Notes under the pieces: generated by a model
The model's database searches: none
Seen by the model: the letters and a program-made list of their open reading frames with translations, nothing else
Told to the model about the DNA's origin: nothing
Assembly (NCBI GenBank): GCA_027004715.1
Contig: JALTHG010000009.1
Coordinates: 1-39,573, forward strand
DNA: 39,573 bases
Origin: Deltaproteobacteria bacterium
GTDB lineage: Bacteria; Desulfobacterota; Dissulfuribacteria; Dissulfuribacterales; UBA3076
Direction of reading: 5' to 3'
Program-made: the position numbers and the translations under genes
Part shown: positions 1-10,073 of the stretch, one piece after another
Layout of the letters: each line of letters opens with the position of its first letter
Position numbering within the stretch: the stretch's first letter is position 1

Positions 1-30
1 AAGACAGAAGGCAGAAGACAGAGGTATAAG

Positions 31-1338
31 GTGTTTGAAGGGATTGGGAATCTAGGCCAGATACCAGAGCTGCGTAGACGCATTGGCTTTACGTTGTTCA
101 TGTTGGCTATATATCGAATTGGTGTCCAGATTCCTACTCCTGGCATTGACGTTGCGGCCATGGCGTCTTTCTTCAATCGGGTCCAGGGTACACTGTTTGG
201 GATGTTCAATATGTTCTCTGGAGGGGCGCTCAGGAGGATGTCTGTCTTGGCCTTGGGCATAATGCCCTATATCAGTGTCTCTATCATTATTGAACTGCTT
301 GCAGTGGCCATCCCGCAGCTCGAGGCCTTAAAGAAAGAGGGTGAGGCAGGCAGGAAAAAAATCAGCCAGTATACCAGATATGGGACAGTGGTCCTGAGCC
401 TTCTCCAGAGCCTTGGCATTGCCTTTGGTCTTGAAAGAATGACCGCACCAAATGGTGCCCCAGTGGTAGCAAACCCTGGGATAGGCTTTCTGCTATTGAC
501 TTCTCTGACCTTGACGTCTGGGACCATATTTCTGATGTGGGTTGGCGAGCAGATCACAGAGAGAGGTGTAGGTAATGGTATCTCTCTGATTATCTTTGCA
601 GGGATTGTAGCAAGGACGCCTTCGGCCATTATAGATACATTTAGCCTGATACGTACAGGTGATATACATCCAGGTCTTTTCCTCTTCCTTTTGGTCATGA
701 TGCTCTTAGTGGTTGGTTTTATCTGCTTTATGGAGCAGGCCCACAGGCGCATCCCGGTCCAGTATGCGAGGAGGGTAATAGGACGTAAGGTATATGGAGG
801 CCAGACCAGCCATCTGCCCTTGAAGGTGAATACTGCAGGGGTAATACCGCCAATCTTTGCCTCCTCTATTATTATGTTCCCTGCAACTGTAGCCAATTTT
901 ATACCAATACCCTGGATGCAGAATATAGCTCAGGCATTGAGGCCTGGAAGCCTCTCTTACGAGACGATCTATGTTATAGCTATTGTGTTTTTCTGTTATT
1001 TTTATACTGCCATAACCTTTAATCCTGTAGATATAGCGGACAACTTAAAAAAGAATGGTGGTTATGTCCCTGGCCTCAGACCAGGAAAGAGTACTTCAGA
1101 TTACATAGACAGAGTACTGACAAGGATTACCCTGATAGGTGCTGTCTATGTGTCTGTGATATGTGTGTTGCCCAGTATATTGATTACAAAATTCAATGTC
1201 CCTTTTTATTTTGGCGGGACTGCCCTTTTGATTGTAGTTGGTGTAGCCATGGATACTATGGCCCAAATTGAGTCCCATCTCATTACCAGAAACTATGAAG
1301 GCTTTATGAGGGGAGCCAAGCTAAAGGCAAGAAGGTAG
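31..1338 (+). CDS. secY: Preprotein translocase subunit SecY
   Basis: 435-aa multi-TM ORF, GTG start; N-terminus [39 protein letters not shown] and motif [13 protein letters not shown] typical of SecY; followed by infA/rpmJ/rpsM. Confidence 0.97.
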   Translation: MFEGIGNLGQIPELRRRIGFTLFMLAIYRIGVQIPTPGIDVAAMASFFNRVQGTLFGMFNMFSGGALRRMSVLALGIMPYISVSIIIELLAVAIPQLEALKKEGEAGRKKISQYTRYGTVVLSLLQSLGIAFGLERMTAPNGAPVVANPGIGFLLLTSLTLTSGTIFLMWVGEQITERGVGNGISLIIFAGIVARTPSAIIDTFSLIRTGDIHPGLFLFLLVMMLLVVGFICFMEQAHRRIPVQYARRVIGRKVYGGQTSHLPLKVNTAGVIPPIFASSIIMFPATVANFIPIPWMQNIAQALRPGSLSYETIYVIAIVFFCYFYTAITFNPVDIADNLKKNGGYVPGLRPGKSTSDYIDRVLTRITLIGAVYVSVICVLPSILITKFNVPFYFGGTALLIVVGVAMDTMAQIESHLITRNYEGFMRGAKLKARR

Positions 1339-1364
1339 TAAGGCTCGATAAGGATAAGAATCAG

Positions 1365-1583
1365 ATGTCTAAAGGTGATGCGATCCAGGTTGAAGGAAAG
1401 GTACTTGAGACCCTACCCAATGCGATGTTTCGTGTCGAGTTGGAGAACGGTCATAAGGTACTTGCCCATATCTCTGGTAAAATGCGTATGCACTACATAA
1501 AGATATTACCTGGTGATAGAGTGACTGTAGAACTATCACCCTATGATCTCTCCAGAGGCCGCGTTGTCTATAGAGCAGGGTAG
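1365..1583 (+). CDS. infA: Translation initiation factor IF-1
   Basis: 72-aa S1/OB-fold protein, [53 protein letters not shown]. Confidence 0.97.
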   Translation: MSKGDAIQVEGKVLETLPNAMFRVELENGHKVLAHISGKMRMHYIKILPGDRVTVELSPYDLSRGRVVYRAG

Positions 1584-1671
1584 ATCTGTACTGTAGGGGA
1601 GATTGTGTTGCATATGGAATTTTTCGGAGAAGTCAGGGATTTCTGTCTGAAGAGCCAGTGAGGTGAACGCT

Positions 1672-1785
1672 ATGAAAGTCAAGACATCAGTCAAGTGCCG
1701 TTGCAGAGACTGTAAAATAGTCCGTCGTAAGGGCGTTATCAGAGTGATCTGTAAAAATCCAAGACATAAACAGCGGCAGGGATAA
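1672..1785 (+). CDS. rpmJ: 50S ribosomal protein L36 (absent from the ORF track because it is short)
   Basis: Read directly from sequence: [37 protein letters not shown], 37 aa; zinc-binding C11/C14/C27/H32 present; AGGTGA ribosome-binding site upstream; lies between infA and rpsM. Confidence 0.96.
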   Translation: MKVKTSVKCRCRDCKIVRRKGVIRVICKNPRHKQRQG

Positions 1786-1801
1786 CAAAGGGGGTTGATC
1801 T

Positions 1802-2173
1802 GTGGCAAGAATTGCAGGTGTTGAACTGCCCAAGAGCAAGAGGCTTGAGATTGCGCTTACCTATATCTATGGTATTGGGCGCACTAGTGCCCAGCAGATC
1901 TTGGACAAGGCACAAATTGACAGAGATAAGAAGACTGACGATTTGACAGACCAGGATATCACTGCCTTGCGGAAGATCATCGATGCCGAATATAGAGTGG
2001 AAGGGGATCTCCGTAGAGAGGTCTCACTGAACATCAAACGCTTAATGGACCTTGGGAGTTATCGTGGACTGAGGCACCGTAGGGGTCTTCCAGTCAATGG
2101 ACAGCGCACCAAAACTAATGCCCGTACTCGGAAGGGCCCCAGGCGCTCGATTGTCAAAAAGAAAAAGAGATAG
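1802..2173 (+). CDS. rpsM: 30S ribosomal protein S13
   Basis: 123 aa, GTG start, [34 protein letters not shown]-terminal [14 protein letters not shown]. Confidence 0.98.
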   Translation: MARIAGVELPKSKRLEIALTYIYGIGRTSAQQILDKAQIDRDKKTDDLTDQDITALRKIIDAEYRVEGDLRREVSLNIKRLMDLGSYRGLRHRRGLPVNGQRTKTNARTRKGPRRSIVKKKKR

Positions 2174-2195
2174 TAGAAGCGGAGGATAGGGAGAT

Positions 2196-2582
2196 ATGGC
2201 ATCACCGAGGAGAGGTGGCCGAAAAGAAAAGAAGAATGTGCCAGAGGGGATTGTACACATACAGTCTACTTTTAATAATACAATAGTCACCATAACTGAC
2301 AGACAGGGAAATACAGTCTCTTGGGCAAGTGCTGGGTCTCAGGGCTTTAAGGGCTCTAGAAAGGGTACCCCCTTTGCTGCTCAGAGGGCAGCAGAGGTTG
2401 CTGCCAGAAAGGCAGCAGATCAGGGTATGAGAGATGTTGAGGTACAGATCATGGGTCCAGGCTCTGGGAGAGAGGCGGCCTTACGTGCCCTTCAGATAGC
2501 AGGATTTAGGATCTCAGTTATTCGGGATGTCACCCCTATTCCCCATAATGGCTGTAAGCCCCCGAAGAGACGGAGGGTCTGA
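2196..2582 (+). CDS. rpsK: 30S ribosomal protein S11
   Basis: 128 aa; [44 protein letters not shown]-terminal [18 protein letters not shown]. Confidence 0.98.
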   Translation: MASPRRGGRKEKKNVPEGIVHIQSTFNNTIVTITDRQGNTVSWASAGSQGFKGSRKGTPFAAQRAAEVAARKAADQGMRDVEVQIMGPGSGREAALRALQIAGFRISVIRDVTPIPHNGCKPPKRRRV

Positions 2583-2618
2583 GATTGCAAGGAAAGAGTC
2601 ATTTATTGGAGGTCTACT

Positions 2619-3242
2619 TTGGCTAGATATACAGGACCACGGTGTCGTCTGTGTCGTAGGGAGGGATGCAAACTCTTTCTCAAGGGCGATAAGTGTTATT
2701 CAGATAAGTGTGCCTTTGAAAAGCGTAGTTATGTGCCAGGAGAACATGGACAGGGCAGGATAAAGGTATCTGACTATGGGATCCGTCTGAGAGAGAAGCA
2801 GCGTGTTCGGCGCATGTATGGATTGCAGGAGGCACAGTTCAGGAAATATTTCGACAAGGCAGATCGCCAAAAAGGGGTTACAGGCACTAATCTGCTGGTG
2901 CTTTTGGAGAGGCGTTTTGATAATGTGGTCTATCGTCTTGGTTTTGCCGAATCCAGGGCCCAGGCCCGTCAATTGGTCCTCCATGGCCATTTTAGCATAA
3001 ATGGCAGGAAGGTAAATTCGCCGTCTTTTCTGGTGCGTCAGGGAGACAAGATTGAGGTGAGAGAGAAGAGCAAGACCATACTCCCGATAAGACAGGCCTT
3101 AGGGGCGGTTGCCCGCAGAGGTATACCAGAGTGGCTGGAACTGGACGATGACAAGATGCAGGGTAGAGTAAAGGCAATGCCTGAACGGGAGCACATAACC
3201 ATGCCTATTCAGGAGCAACTGATAGTAGAGTTCTATTCTTAG
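2619..3242 (+). CDS. rpsD: 30S ribosomal protein S4
   Basis: 207 aa, TTG start with GGAGGT upstream; zinc-type N-terminus [35 protein letters not shown] and S4 RNA-binding domain. Confidence 0.97.
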   Translation: MARYTGPRCRLCRREGCKLFLKGDKCYSDKCAFEKRSYVPGEHGQGRIKVSDYGIRLREKQRVRRMYGLQEAQFRKYFDKADRQKGVTGTNLLVLLERRFDNVVYRLGFAESRAQARQLVLHGHFSINGRKVNSPSFLVRQGDKIEVREKSKTILPIRQALGAVARRGIPEWLELDDDKMQGRVKAMPEREHITMPIQEQLIVEFYS

Positions 3243-3433
3243 GTCTTTGTCCTGGAGATAGAGTTTATTGGCCTTTTAGGCTATTGGTCTAAAAGGCTAC
3301 AATTCAACCAATACCACAGTCTATAGACTGATACGCTAATCTAATAGCCTACAAGATTACAGACTGGTTTGAGATGCATTTATCCACTGTGCTAATTTTT
3401 TAGGCTATAGTTGCTATAAGAGGCCGAGACAGT

Positions 3434-4507
3434 ATGACTGCTGAACAATTTCCATATTATCGCAATTGGCAGGCATTAATTCGTCCCAAGAGACTGGAAG
3501 TTGATAGCGATACCCATACAGGTATGTATGGCAAGTTTACCTGTGAGCCTCTAGAAAAAGGCTATGGAATCACACTGGGTAATGCCTTGCGTCGCGTGCT
3601 CCTGTCTTCTCTTCAAGGGGCTGCTATTGTCTCTGTGAGGATAGATGGGGTGTTACATGAGTTTGGGACTATACCAGGTGTGATCGAGGATGTAACAGAT
3701 ATCATACTTAACCTAAAAGGTGTACGCCTGAAGCTCTTTAAGTATGAAGAAAAGCTCCTGAGGGTGGAAAGATCTGGTGCAGGAGAATTGAGGGCTGGAG
3801 ACCTGATCGCTTCACAGGGAGATATAGAGATACTAAATCCTGACCATCACATAGCTACATTAACTGAAGATGCTGAGGTGCGGATGGAGTTACTGGTGAA
3901 GTGGGGTAAGGGCTATGTCCCTGCTGAGGGGAATAAAGACCCAGACCAGCCTATAGGCACTATAGCTATAGATGCCCTCTTCTCTCCAATCCGTAAGGTC
4001 AATTTTGCAGTCACGCAGGCACGTGTGGGACAGAGGACAGATTATGATAAGTTGACAATAGAGGTCTTGACTGATGGGGCCATTACTCCAGAGGATGCCA
4101 TTGCCTATGCTGCCAAGATCTTGAAGGAACAGTTTACGGTATTTATAAATTTTGATGAGAGTGAAGAACCTGTAGAAGAGAAACATGCACCTGATTTTGG
4201 AAGTGAGCTTGAATATCTAAATCAGAGAATTGATGAGTTAGAGTTCTCAGTACGCTCGGCAAATTGCCTCAAAAATGCAAATATTCATTATATTGGTGAG
4301 TTAGTGCAGAAGACAGAGCAGGAGATGCTTAAGACCAAGAATTTTGGTCGAAAATCTCTGATGGAGATCCAAAAGCATCTCGATGCCATGGGATTACATC
4401 TAGGGATGAAGCTTGAAGGATGGTCTCCGCCTAAAGAGGAAGAAACCGCTGTAGAAGTGGATTCTGATAATAGAGAGATAAAGGTAATTAGTCATGAGGC
4501 ATCGTAG
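3434..4507 (+). CDS. rpoA: DNA-directed RNA polymerase subunit alpha
   Basis: 357 aa; [28 protein letters not shown] and C-terminal helix-hairpin-helix domain ([24 protein letters not shown]). Confidence 0.97.
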   Translation: MTAEQFPYYRNWQALIRPKRLEVDSDTHTGMYGKFTCEPLEKGYGITLGNALRRVLLSSLQGAAIVSVRIDGVLHEFGTIPGVIEDVTDIILNLKGVRLKLFKYEEKLLRVERSGAGELRAGDLIASQGDIEILNPDHHIATLTEDAEVRMELLVKWGKGYVPAEGNKDPDQPIGTIAIDALFSPIRKVNFAVTQARVGQRTDYDKLTIEVLTDGAITPEDAIAYAAKILKEQFTVFINFDESEEPVEEKHAPDFGSELEYLNQRIDELEFSVRSANCLKNANIHYIGELVQKTEQEMLKTKNFGRKSLMEIQKHLDAMGLHLGMKLEGWSPPKEEETAVEVDSDNREIKVISHEAS

Positions 4508-5099
4508 GCAGACACACAGGCTGGGTTGTAAGACAGCACACCGCAAGGCCATGCTCGGGAATATGGTTACGTCTCTGTTAAGACATGGGCGAATTGTTAC
4601 GACTGTGCCAAGGGCAAAGGAGGCCAGGCGTCTGGCCGATAAAATGATTACCCTTGCCAAGAGGGGAGATCTACATGCAAGACGCCAGGCCTTTGCAGTT
4701 ATACATGATCATAAGGTCGTTGCAGATCTCTTTGAGACTTGGGGACAGAGACTCGCCAACAGAGACGGGGGATATACAAGGATAGTGCGAATAGGCCCAC
4801 GGAGGGGAGATGCTGCCATGTTATCAGTTTTAGAGATAGCCACTGACTCTCTTAGCAGACCTGGTCCACGCCGTAGGCCAAAAAAGATAGTCTCTTCTGG
4901 GTCTGTGATCCCACAGGTCTCTCCAGGGCCGTCTGTAGCTCCTGGTGTGGAGACCAGCGAAGAGGGAAAAGAGGCTGTGGTGCCCAAAGTCGCAGAGACA
5001 GGGACTGAAGGGAATGCCGAACCTATAGGTGAACAGGTCACTGATGTAGATATGCCTGTAGAAGCTGGGCCAGAGGATAAAGAAGAGGAGAGTTCTTAG
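4494..5099 (+). CDS. rplQ: 50S ribosomal protein L17 with long C-terminal extension
   Basis: [59 protein letters not shown]17 core then about 80 aa of Pro/Val/Glu-rich tail; overlaps rpoA by 14 nt. Confidence 0.95.
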   Translation: MRHRRQTHRLGCKTAHRKAMLGNMVTSLLRHGRIVTTVPRAKEARRLADKMITLAKRGDLHARRQAFAVIHDHKVVADLFETWGQRLANRDGGYTRIVRIGPRRGDAAMLSVLEIATDSLSRPGPRRRPKKIVSSGSVIPQVSPGPSVAPGVETSEEGKEAVVPKVAETGTEGNAEPIGEQVTDVDMPVEAGPEDKEEESS

Positions 5100-5124
5100 A
5101 TCAGGTCCCAAGGGTCTTGCCTTG

Positions 5125-5161
5125 AATGCCCTCTGCGTCAAAAGCATCGAGGGCATTTTTT
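5125..5161 (+). terminator. Rho-independent terminator downstream of rplQ
   Basis: Perfect inverted repeat AATGCCCTC (5125-5133) / GAGGGCATT (5149-5157) running into a T-tract (5156-5161). Confidence 0.85.
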
Positions 5162-5203
5162 GTAACCTCGGGAGATATCTTGGTCTGCGTGCTCTGTGCT
5201 GGA

Positions 5204-5255
5204 AGTAACTTCTCAATAAGTTGGGCCCCATTTTGTGACCGATTGAGAAATTACT
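5204..5255. repeat. Intergenic inverted-repeat element, copy A
   Basis: AGTAACTTCTCAAT (5204-5217) and ATTGAGAAATTACT (5242-5255) are inverted with one mismatch; contains 21-bp GTAACTTCTCAATAAGTTGGG (5205-5225), exactly repeated at 21926-21946. Confidence 0.7.
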
Positions 5256-5287
5256 GCTGGAATTTTTATATGACCCTTTTTATTTCA

Positions 5288-5316
5288 TTGACAATAGAAA
5301 AATAGAGGAATAGGTT
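5288..5316 (+). promoter_or_regulatory. Candidate sigma70-type promoter for the ilv-leu cluster
   Basis: TTGACA (5288-5293), 17-nt spacer, weak -10 TAGGTT (5311-5316), upstream of ilvB. Confidence 0.35.
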
Positions 5317-5363
5317 TTATTATTGATCTACCTGTGGATTTCAGAATCTCATGAAGATTAGGG

Positions 5364-7073
5364 GTGAAGTATATGACTGAGATGGCCGGCAGAGATATGG
5401 TGATAGAGGCCCTCAAGCGTGAAGGTGTAGATCTTATCTTTGGCTTTCCTGGTGGTGCCATTATCGATGTCTACGATGCCCTGGAGAAAGATGGTACTAT
5501 AAAACATGTCCTGGTCAGGCATGAACAGGGGGCAGCGCACGCTGCTGATGGATATGCCAGGGCTACTGGAAGGATAGGTGTCTGTCTCGTCACTTCAGGG
5601 CCAGGTGCAACCAATACTGTTACTGGTATAGCAACAGCAAGTATGGACTCAGTGCCCATACTGGTATTTACTGGTCAGGTACCTACTGGTCTGATCGGAA
5701 ATGATGCCTTTCAGGAGGTAGATATAGTAGGTATTACCCGGCCCTGCACAAAACACAACTATCTGGTAAAGGACGTCAAAGACCTGCCCAGGGTCCTAAA
5801 GGAGGCCTTTTATATAGCAAGGTCTGGCCGGCCAGGTCCTGTGCTCGTAGACCTTCCCAAGGATGTCCAAAATTCCATGGGTGACTTTGAGTATCCAGAA
5901 AAGATAAGGCTTCGCTCTTATAACCCTGTGATTAGACCAAATGCCAAACAGATCGAACGGGCCTTTGAGCTGATCGAACGGGCCAGACGGCCCATCATCT
6001 ATGCAGGTGGAGGAATAATCATATCTGGTGCCCATGAGGAACTCAGGGCATTGGCCGAGGCACTTGATAGTCCAGTGACTATGACCCTGATGGGCCTGGG
6101 TGGATTTCCAGGTACCCATGAGTTGAGCCTGGGGATGTTGGGTATGCATGGCACATATGCCGCCAACATGGCCATGGCAAACAGCGATCTCATCATCGCT
6201 GCTGGTGCACGTTTTGATGACAGGGTCACTGGCAAGATTGAGGACTTTGTACCAAAGGCCAAGATAATACACCTGGATATAGATCCCACCTCTATTCAAA
6301 AGAATGTGAGGGTGGATATACCCATAGTAGGTGACTGTAGGATGGCATTGAAGGCCCTGTTGGATATGGTAAGGGATTCAGGACGTCCTGCTGAGGCATG
6401 GGCAGAACAGCACCAGGAATGGTTACAGCAGATTGAGACATGGAAGGCCCGTCATCCACTCAGATATAAAGAGGAACCAGGTGTCATCAAACCCCAATAT
6501 GTCATTGAGAGACTCTATGAAATGACAAAGGGAAGGGCCATTATAACTACAGAGGTAGGTCAGAATCAGATGTGGACGGCCCAGTTTTATAAGTTCGACG
6601 AGCCACGGACCTTTTTGACCTCTGGTGGGCTTGGGACCATGGGCTATGGTTTCCCTGCGGCCATCGGTGCCCAAATGGCCTTTCCAGATAAACTGGTGAT
6701 AGATGTGGCAGGAGATGGCAGTATACAGATGAATATCCAGGAGATGGCCACTGCCATGGAACAGCATCTACCCATCAAGATCGTTATATTAAATAATCAG
6801 TTCCTTGGTATGGTCAGACAGTGGCAGGAACTGTTTTATAATAGGCGTTATGTTGCTACAAAATTTGAGATGACTCCGGACTTTGTAAAACTGGCCGAGG
6901 CATATGGGGCCAGGGGATTCAGGGCAACCAGACCAGAAGAGGTGAATGAGGTCCTTAAGAAGGGCCTTGAGACAGAAGGCCTGGTGGTCATGGAGTTTGC
7001 TATAGCCCCAGAAGAGGGAGTATTTCCTATGGTTCCAGCCGGAAAGGCCACAACTGAGATGTTGTTGGTTTGA
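5364..7073 (+). CDS. ilvB: Acetolactate synthase large subunit (ThDP-dependent)
   Basis: 569 aa; [14 protein letters not shown], ThDP-binding [29 protein letters not shown]. Confidence 0.96.
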   Translation: MKYMTEMAGRDMVIEALKREGVDLIFGFPGGAIIDVYDALEKDGTIKHVLVRHEQGAAHAADGYARATGRIGVCLVTSGPGATNTVTGIATASMDSVPILVFTGQVPTGLIGNDAFQEVDIVGITRPCTKHNYLVKDVKDLPRVLKEAFYIARSGRPGPVLVDLPKDVQNSMGDFEYPEKIRLRSYNPVIRPNAKQIERAFELIERARRPIIYAGGGIIISGAHEELRALAEALDSPVTMTLMGLGGFPGTHELSLGMLGMHGTYAANMAMANSDLIIAAGARFDDRVTGKIEDFVPKAKIIHLDIDPTSIQKNVRVDIPIVGDCRMALKALLDMVRDSGRPAEAWAEQHQEWLQQIETWKARHPLRYKEEPGVIKPQYVIERLYEMTKGRAIITTEVGQNQMWTAQFYKFDEPRTFLTSGGLGTMGYGFPAAIGAQMAFPDKLVIDVAGDGSIQMNIQEMATAMEQHLPIKIVILNNQFLGMVRQWQELFYNRRYVATKFEMTPDFVKLAEAYGARGFRATRPEEVNEVLKKGLETEGLVVMEFAIAPEEGVFPMVPAGKATTEMLLV

Positions 7074-7095
7074 TCTTGATAAGGAGCTTGATTCT

Positions 7096-7593
7096 ATGAA
7101 GCATACCCTCTCTGTATTGGTAGAGAATACTCCTGGGGCCCTCTCTCGCATAACTGGGCTCTTTAGTGGGCGTGGCTTTAATATCGAGAGCCTCTGTGTG
7201 GCTGCAACCCTGGATCCTACGCTCTCACACCTTACCCTGGTGACAAATGGTGACAGGCCCATAATTGAGCAGATCATCAAACAGCTCAGACGCCTTATAG
7301 ATGTCTACAAGGTGGTGGACGTCAGTGAGGGAGAGTTTGTTGAGCGCGAGATGGCCTTGATAAAGGTTCGGGCCGAAGATGAGACCAGGGCAGAGGTGCT
7401 CCGCACGTGTGATATATTCCGTTGTAAGATAGTGGATGTGAGTCCCAAGACCTATACTGTAGAGGTGACTGGTCCAGAATCAAAGCTCAATGCCGTAATA
7501 GAACTGCTGTGTCCCCTTGGCATTAAGGAGATCTCCAGGACCGGTACCATAGCCATGGCAAGAGAAAAGAAGACAGCTTTAGGAAGGAGCTAG
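7096..7593 (+). CDS. ilvN: Acetolactate synthase small (regulatory) subunit
   Basis: 165 aa ACT-domain protein: [32 protein letters not shown]. Confidence 0.96.
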   Translation: MKHTLSVLVENTPGALSRITGLFSGRGFNIESLCVAATLDPTLSHLTLVTNGDRPIIEQIIKQLRRLIDVYKVVDVSEGEFVEREMALIKVRAEDETRAEVLRTCDIFRCKIVDVSPKTYTVEVTGPESKLNAVIELLCPLGIKEISRTGTIAMAREKKTALGRS

Positions 7594-7594
7594 T

Positions 7595-8584
7595 ATGAAG
7601 ATCTATTATGAACAGGACGCCCCTATGGACGTACTTGAGGGAAAGACTATAGCGGTAATTGGATATGGCAGCCAGGGGCATGCCCATGCACAGAATTTGA
7701 GGGACAGTGGACTATCTGTGGTTGTAGGGCAGCGTCCAGGGTCACCAAATTATGATCTTGCAGTTGAGCACGGCTTTGAACCCATGAGTGCTGCAGAGGC
7801 AGCGGCCAGGGGAGACCTCATCATGATCTTGGTGCCTGATCAGGTCCAGGGGAGGCTGTATAAGGAGGATATTGAGCCCAATCTCCAGCCAGGGAATATG
7901 CTCCTCTTTGCCCACGGGTTTAATATACACTTTGGCCAGATAGTCCCGCCTGCCAATATAGACGTCACTATGGTGGCCCCAAAGGGCCCTGGGCACCTGG
8001 TACGCAGGGAATATGAAAGGGGTGCAGGGGTGCCCTGTCTGGTGGCAACATATCAGGACCATACAGGAGAGGCCTTAAAGAAGGCGCTTGCATATGCAAA
8101 TGGCATAGGTGCTGCGCGTGCAGGCGTTATAGAGACTACATTTAGAGAAGAGACCGAGACAGACCTCTTTGGCGAGCAGTGTGTACTCTGTGGTGGTGTT
8201 GCTGAACTGATAAAGGCAGGCTTTGATACCCTGGTAGAGGCAGGTTATCAGCCAGAGATAGCATACTTTGAGTGCTGCCATGAGCTCAAGCTCATAGTCG
8301 ATTTGATCTATGAAGGTGGTCTCTCACGGATGCGTTACTCTATCAGTGATACGGCAGAATACGGTGATCTTACCAGGGGTAAACGCGTGATAACAGAAGA
8401 GACCAGGAAGGAGATGCGCAAGATCCTGGAAGAGATCCAGAGTGGTAAATTTGCCACAGAGTGGATGTTGGAAAATCAGGTCAACCGTCCTGTGCTCAAT
8501 GCCTTAAGGCGACGGGAAAAGGAACATCTTATAGAGGAAGTAGGTGCCCGTCTGAGAGGCATGATGGGTTGGCTCAAGAGATAG
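7595..8584 (+). CDS. ilvC: Ketol-acid reductoisomerase
   Basis: 329 aa; [43 protein letters not shown]. Confidence 0.97.
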   Translation: MKIYYEQDAPMDVLEGKTIAVIGYGSQGHAHAQNLRDSGLSVVVGQRPGSPNYDLAVEHGFEPMSAAEAAARGDLIMILVPDQVQGRLYKEDIEPNLQPGNMLLFAHGFNIHFGQIVPPANIDVTMVAPKGPGHLVRREYERGAGVPCLVATYQDHTGEALKKALAYANGIGAARAGVIETTFREETETDLFGEQCVLCGGVAELIKAGFDTLVEAGYQPEIAYFECCHELKLIVDLIYEGGLSRMRYSISDTAEYGDLTRGKRVITEETRKEMRKILEEIQSGKFATEWMLENQVNRPVLNALRRREKEHLIEEVGARLRGMMGWLKR

Positions 8585-8602
8585 CCCAGACCTTTAATCT
8601 CT

Positions 8603-9268
8603 ATGTATCCTCAGCGCATCCCGGTAGCCAGGGAAGGGGTGCCATTTATAGGTACTACTGCCCTGGGTGCTTTGATATTTGCCTTACTTGGCTGGCCTGT
8701 CCCTGCCCTGTCTGCCTTTATAGTAGCGGTCTTTTTCCTCTATTTCTTTCGGGACCCAGACAGGGTGATACCGTCAGGTCCTGGCCTGGTGGTGTCGCCT
8801 GCCGATGGTTGGGTCATAGAGGTGACTGAGGGCTGCGAGACGTCTCTCCAGGGAGGGGATGTAAGACGCATCAGTATATTCATGAATCTCTTCAATGTCC
8901 ATGTAAACAGGGCCCCAATAGGAGGCCATGTCCGAGAGGTCATATATTGTCCTGGGAGATTTTGGCCAGCTAATTGGAGGAAGGCCCTGATCAGGAATGA
9001 ACGGAATGCCCTCTTGATCCAGGCCGATGACGGTATGGAGTTGACCGTTGTGCAGGTAGCAGGCATCCTGGCCAGGAGGATCGTATGTTGGGCCGAGGTC
9101 GGTGACAGGCTCAAGAGAGGTGAACGTTTTGGACTCATCCGTTTTGGCTCACGTCTTGACGTATATGTACCAAGAAGTATCTCGGTCTTGGTAAAGAGGG
9201 GTGATAGGGTATGGGCCGGGCAGACAGTCTTGGGAAAGGTAGGATATGATGCAGAGACAGAGGACTGA
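8603..9268 (+). CDS. psd: Phosphatidylserine decarboxylase (short type)
   Basis: 221 aa; SPADGWV, FMNLFNVHVNRAPIGG, C-terminal RFGSRLDVYVP pyruvoyl processing site; followed by pssA. Confidence 0.92.
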   Translation: MYPQRIPVAREGVPFIGTTALGALIFALLGWPVPALSAFIVAVFFLYFFRDPDRVIPSGPGLVVSPADGWVIEVTEGCETSLQGGDVRRISIFMNLFNVHVNRAPIGGHVREVIYCPGRFWPANWRKALIRNERNALLIQADDGMELTVVQVAGILARRIVCWAEVGDRLKRGERFGLIRFGSRLDVYVPRSISVLVKRGDRVWAGQTVLGKVGYDAETED

Positions 9269-10073
9269 TTTTGTGACCAGGAATCCAAGGAGGAGTATAT
9301 ATCTCCTTCCCAATCTCTTGACCTCGGCAAGCCTGTTCAGTGGGTTTTATGCCATAATTACTGGCATAGAGGGTGACTATCAGGCCTCTGCCATAGCCAT
9401 CTTGATATCTGGTGTCTTAGATGGCCTTGATGGCAGGGTAGCCCGTTTGACTCGCACCACCAGTAAATTTGGCCTGGAGTATGATTCTCTTTCAGACCTG
9501 GTGGCCTTTGGTGTGGCCCCTGGCATACTGGCCTTTATGTGGGGTCTACAGGACTATGGCAGACTGGGTTGGCTTGCTGCATTTCTATATGTGGCTACCA
9601 CTGCATTAAGGCTGGCCAGGTTCAACGTATTGAGCCATGCCGGCAATGGCAGTACAAAGCCCTATTTCCTTGGCCTGCCATGCCCTTCTGCAGGGGCCGT
9701 TGTGGCTACAACTGTCTTGGTATACCAGCATTTTGGTATATATGGGCCAGTACGTCATGTATCCATATTGATTATGGTCTATTGTCTCTCCTTCCTGATG
9801 GTCAGTAGCGTACATTACCACAGTTTCAAGGAGGTGCGCTGGCTCCAGCAACATCCCTTTTCTGGTATGGTTGCCTTGATCCTGGCCATAATGGTGGTTG
9901 CTATGGAACCCAAGGTGATGTTGTTTGTGCTTACGGTTATCTATGTGATCTCTGGACCTCTCTTGATGTTGAGGCCGAGGTCCTTGAGGCCTAAAGTGGT
10001 ATGCGAAGAGAGGAATGTCTCTTCTGTAGAGGTGGCAGGGCACAGAGAAAATGGACAGAATCATAATATTTGA
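9246..10073 (+). CDS. pssA: CDP-diacylglycerol--serine O-phosphatidyltransferase
   Basis: 275 aa; CDP-alcohol phosphatidyltransferase motif DGLDGRVARLTRTTSKFGLEYDSLSD; multi-TM. Confidence 0.94.
   Translation: MMQRQRTDFVTRNPRRSIYLLPNLLTSASLFSGFYAIITGIEGDYQASAIAILISGVLDGLDGRVARLTRTTSKFGLEYDSLSDLVAFGVAPGILAFMWGLQDYGRLGWLAAFLYVATTALRLARFNVLSHAGNGSTKPYFLGLPCPSAGAVVATTVLVYQHFGIYGPVRHVSILIMVYCLSFLMVSSVHYHSFKEVRWLQQHPFSGMVALILAIMVVAMEPKVMLFVLTVIYVISGPLLMLRPRSLRPKVVCEERNVSSVEVAGHRENGQNHNI

Noticed and set aside
267-896. 209-aa reverse-strand ORF within secY
   Set aside because: Antisense shadow of a conserved membrane protein gene.
8740-9330. 196-aa reverse-strand ORF opposite psd
   Set aside because: Antisense to conserved psd/pssA, no recognisable motif.
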